Source: Deltaproteobacteria bacterium
GTDB lineage: Bacteria; Myxococcota_A; Polyangia; Polyangiales; JADJMO01
Length of the DNA stretch: 64,000 nucleotides
Direction of reading: 5' to 3'
Assembly (NCBI GenBank): GCA_025363655.1
Contig: JANYDK010000036.1
Coordinates: 42,464 to 106,463 of the forward strand
The notes under the pieces are model-generated. The model saw only the letters and a list, made by a program, of their open reading frames with translations, was not told where the DNA came from and did not search any database. The translations under genes and the position numbers were made by a program. This document shows, piece by piece, positions 63,849-64,000 of the stretch; position 1 is the stretch's first letter, and each line of letters opens with the position of its first letter.

Positions 63849-64000
63849 ATGCGACGGTCCCTGTTCGCACTGGCACTCGCGCTCGCCGCTTGTGCGCCCG
63901 CGCCTGCGCCCGCGCCCGCGCCCTCGCCTGCGCCCGCGCCCGCGCCTGCGCCCGCGCCCACGCACACGAGCAAGACGGCCCCTACCTCGAAGGGCTCGGC
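63849..64000 (+). CDS. Pro/Ala-linker lipoprotein (3' truncated)
   Basis: About 50 residues are visible before the window ends. A short signal with lipobox (MRRSLFALALALAAC), then a long PAPAPAP tract encoded by GCGCCC-type hexamers. The rest lies outside the window. Divergent from the TetR gene, so probably its target. Confidence 0.7.
   Translation, partial: MRRSLFALALALAACAPAPAPAPAPSPAPAPAPAPAPTHTSKTAPTSKGS
63894..63960 (+). repeat. GCGCCC hexanucleotide repeats in lipoprotein linker
   Basis: About eleven hexamers (GCGCCC/GCGCCT, one CCCTCG interruption) encode Ala-Pro repeats. Slippage would alter linker length in frame, and only indels outside the hexamer unit would break it. Confidence 0.8.

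Overview
The window is high-GC, densely packed bacterial DNA. It almost certainly comes from a myxobacterium, most plausibly a Polyangiales-type Myxococcota. The evidence is (i) several secreted proteins with Cys-rich modules ending in a MYXO-CTERM-like anchor (Gly-Gly-Cys, hydrophobic helix, RRR), (ii) many lipoproteins with long Asp/Gly/Ser/Pro linkers placing beta-propellers on the surface, (iii) abundant Hanks-type kinases and two-component proteins, and (iv) LonA, ABC-F (EttA), MYXO-style RCC1 and M61 proteins in the same neighbourhood. No rRNA, tRNA, CRISPR array, insertion sequence or prophage was seen. This is a chromosomal segment of housekeeping and accessory genes.

Layout. 0-10.3 kb holds surface lipoproteins: two tandem MYXO-CTERM propeller proteins fused in one frame, a PQQ-like propeller, an MmpS-like protein, a Met-tailed lipoprotein, a membrane sulfatase/LtaS-like enzyme and a DUF4431-like lipoprotein. 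10.4-10.6 kb is an array of 21-bp repeats. 10.7-16.2 kb has a five-S1-domain RNA-binding protein, a DUF1015 protein, a Lys-rich M15-type peptidase and small lipoproteins. 16.3-20.2 kb is a signalling cluster (NarL-type kinase/regulator pair with ATGA overlap, a lone receiver, a second kinase). 21.2-23.3 kb has a second modular propeller lipoprotein whose N-terminal module matches that of the one at 4.6 kb. 23.8-26.2 kb is lon. 26.9-29 kb is a divergent TetR/cytochrome P450 pair with a palindrome between them.

29-31.7 kb carries a tightly overlapping three-gene operon (HxlR regulator, LysM/peptidoglycan-binding protein, papain-like protease) divergent from an NAD(P)-dependent oxidoreductase. 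31.8-36.4 kb has an RCC1 propeller lipoprotein divergent from an epimerase / flavin amine oxidase / NTF2-like gene set. 36.4-44.8 kb has a giant kinase-ATPase, a trypsin-like protein lacking the catalytic His, EttA, a DUF4261 protein, a MAPEG protein and an AhpD-like protein. 44.9-52.9 kb has lipoproteins, an acyltransferase, an HlyD/EmrB-type efflux pair with a divergent TetR, a lipoprotein with two CX4CH motifs and an SGNH-like hydrolase lipoprotein. 52.9-64 kb has a Ser/Thr kinase, an M61 peptidase coupled to a hotdog thioesterase, an EamA transporter, a PH-like membrane protein, family-4 uracil-DNA glycosylase, a SurA-like chaperone, a PhnW-like aminotransferase and a TetR regulator divergent from a truncated Pro/Ala lipoprotein.

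The most interesting observations are the MYXO-CTERM/lipobox gene fusion, the HxlR-LysM-protease operon with a candidate operator, the bis-CX4CH lipoprotein, the His-less trypsin-like lipoprotein, the 21-bp repeat array, and the pair of lipoproteins that share an N-terminal module but carry different propellers. All functional assignments come from reading motifs by eye; no database search was run.
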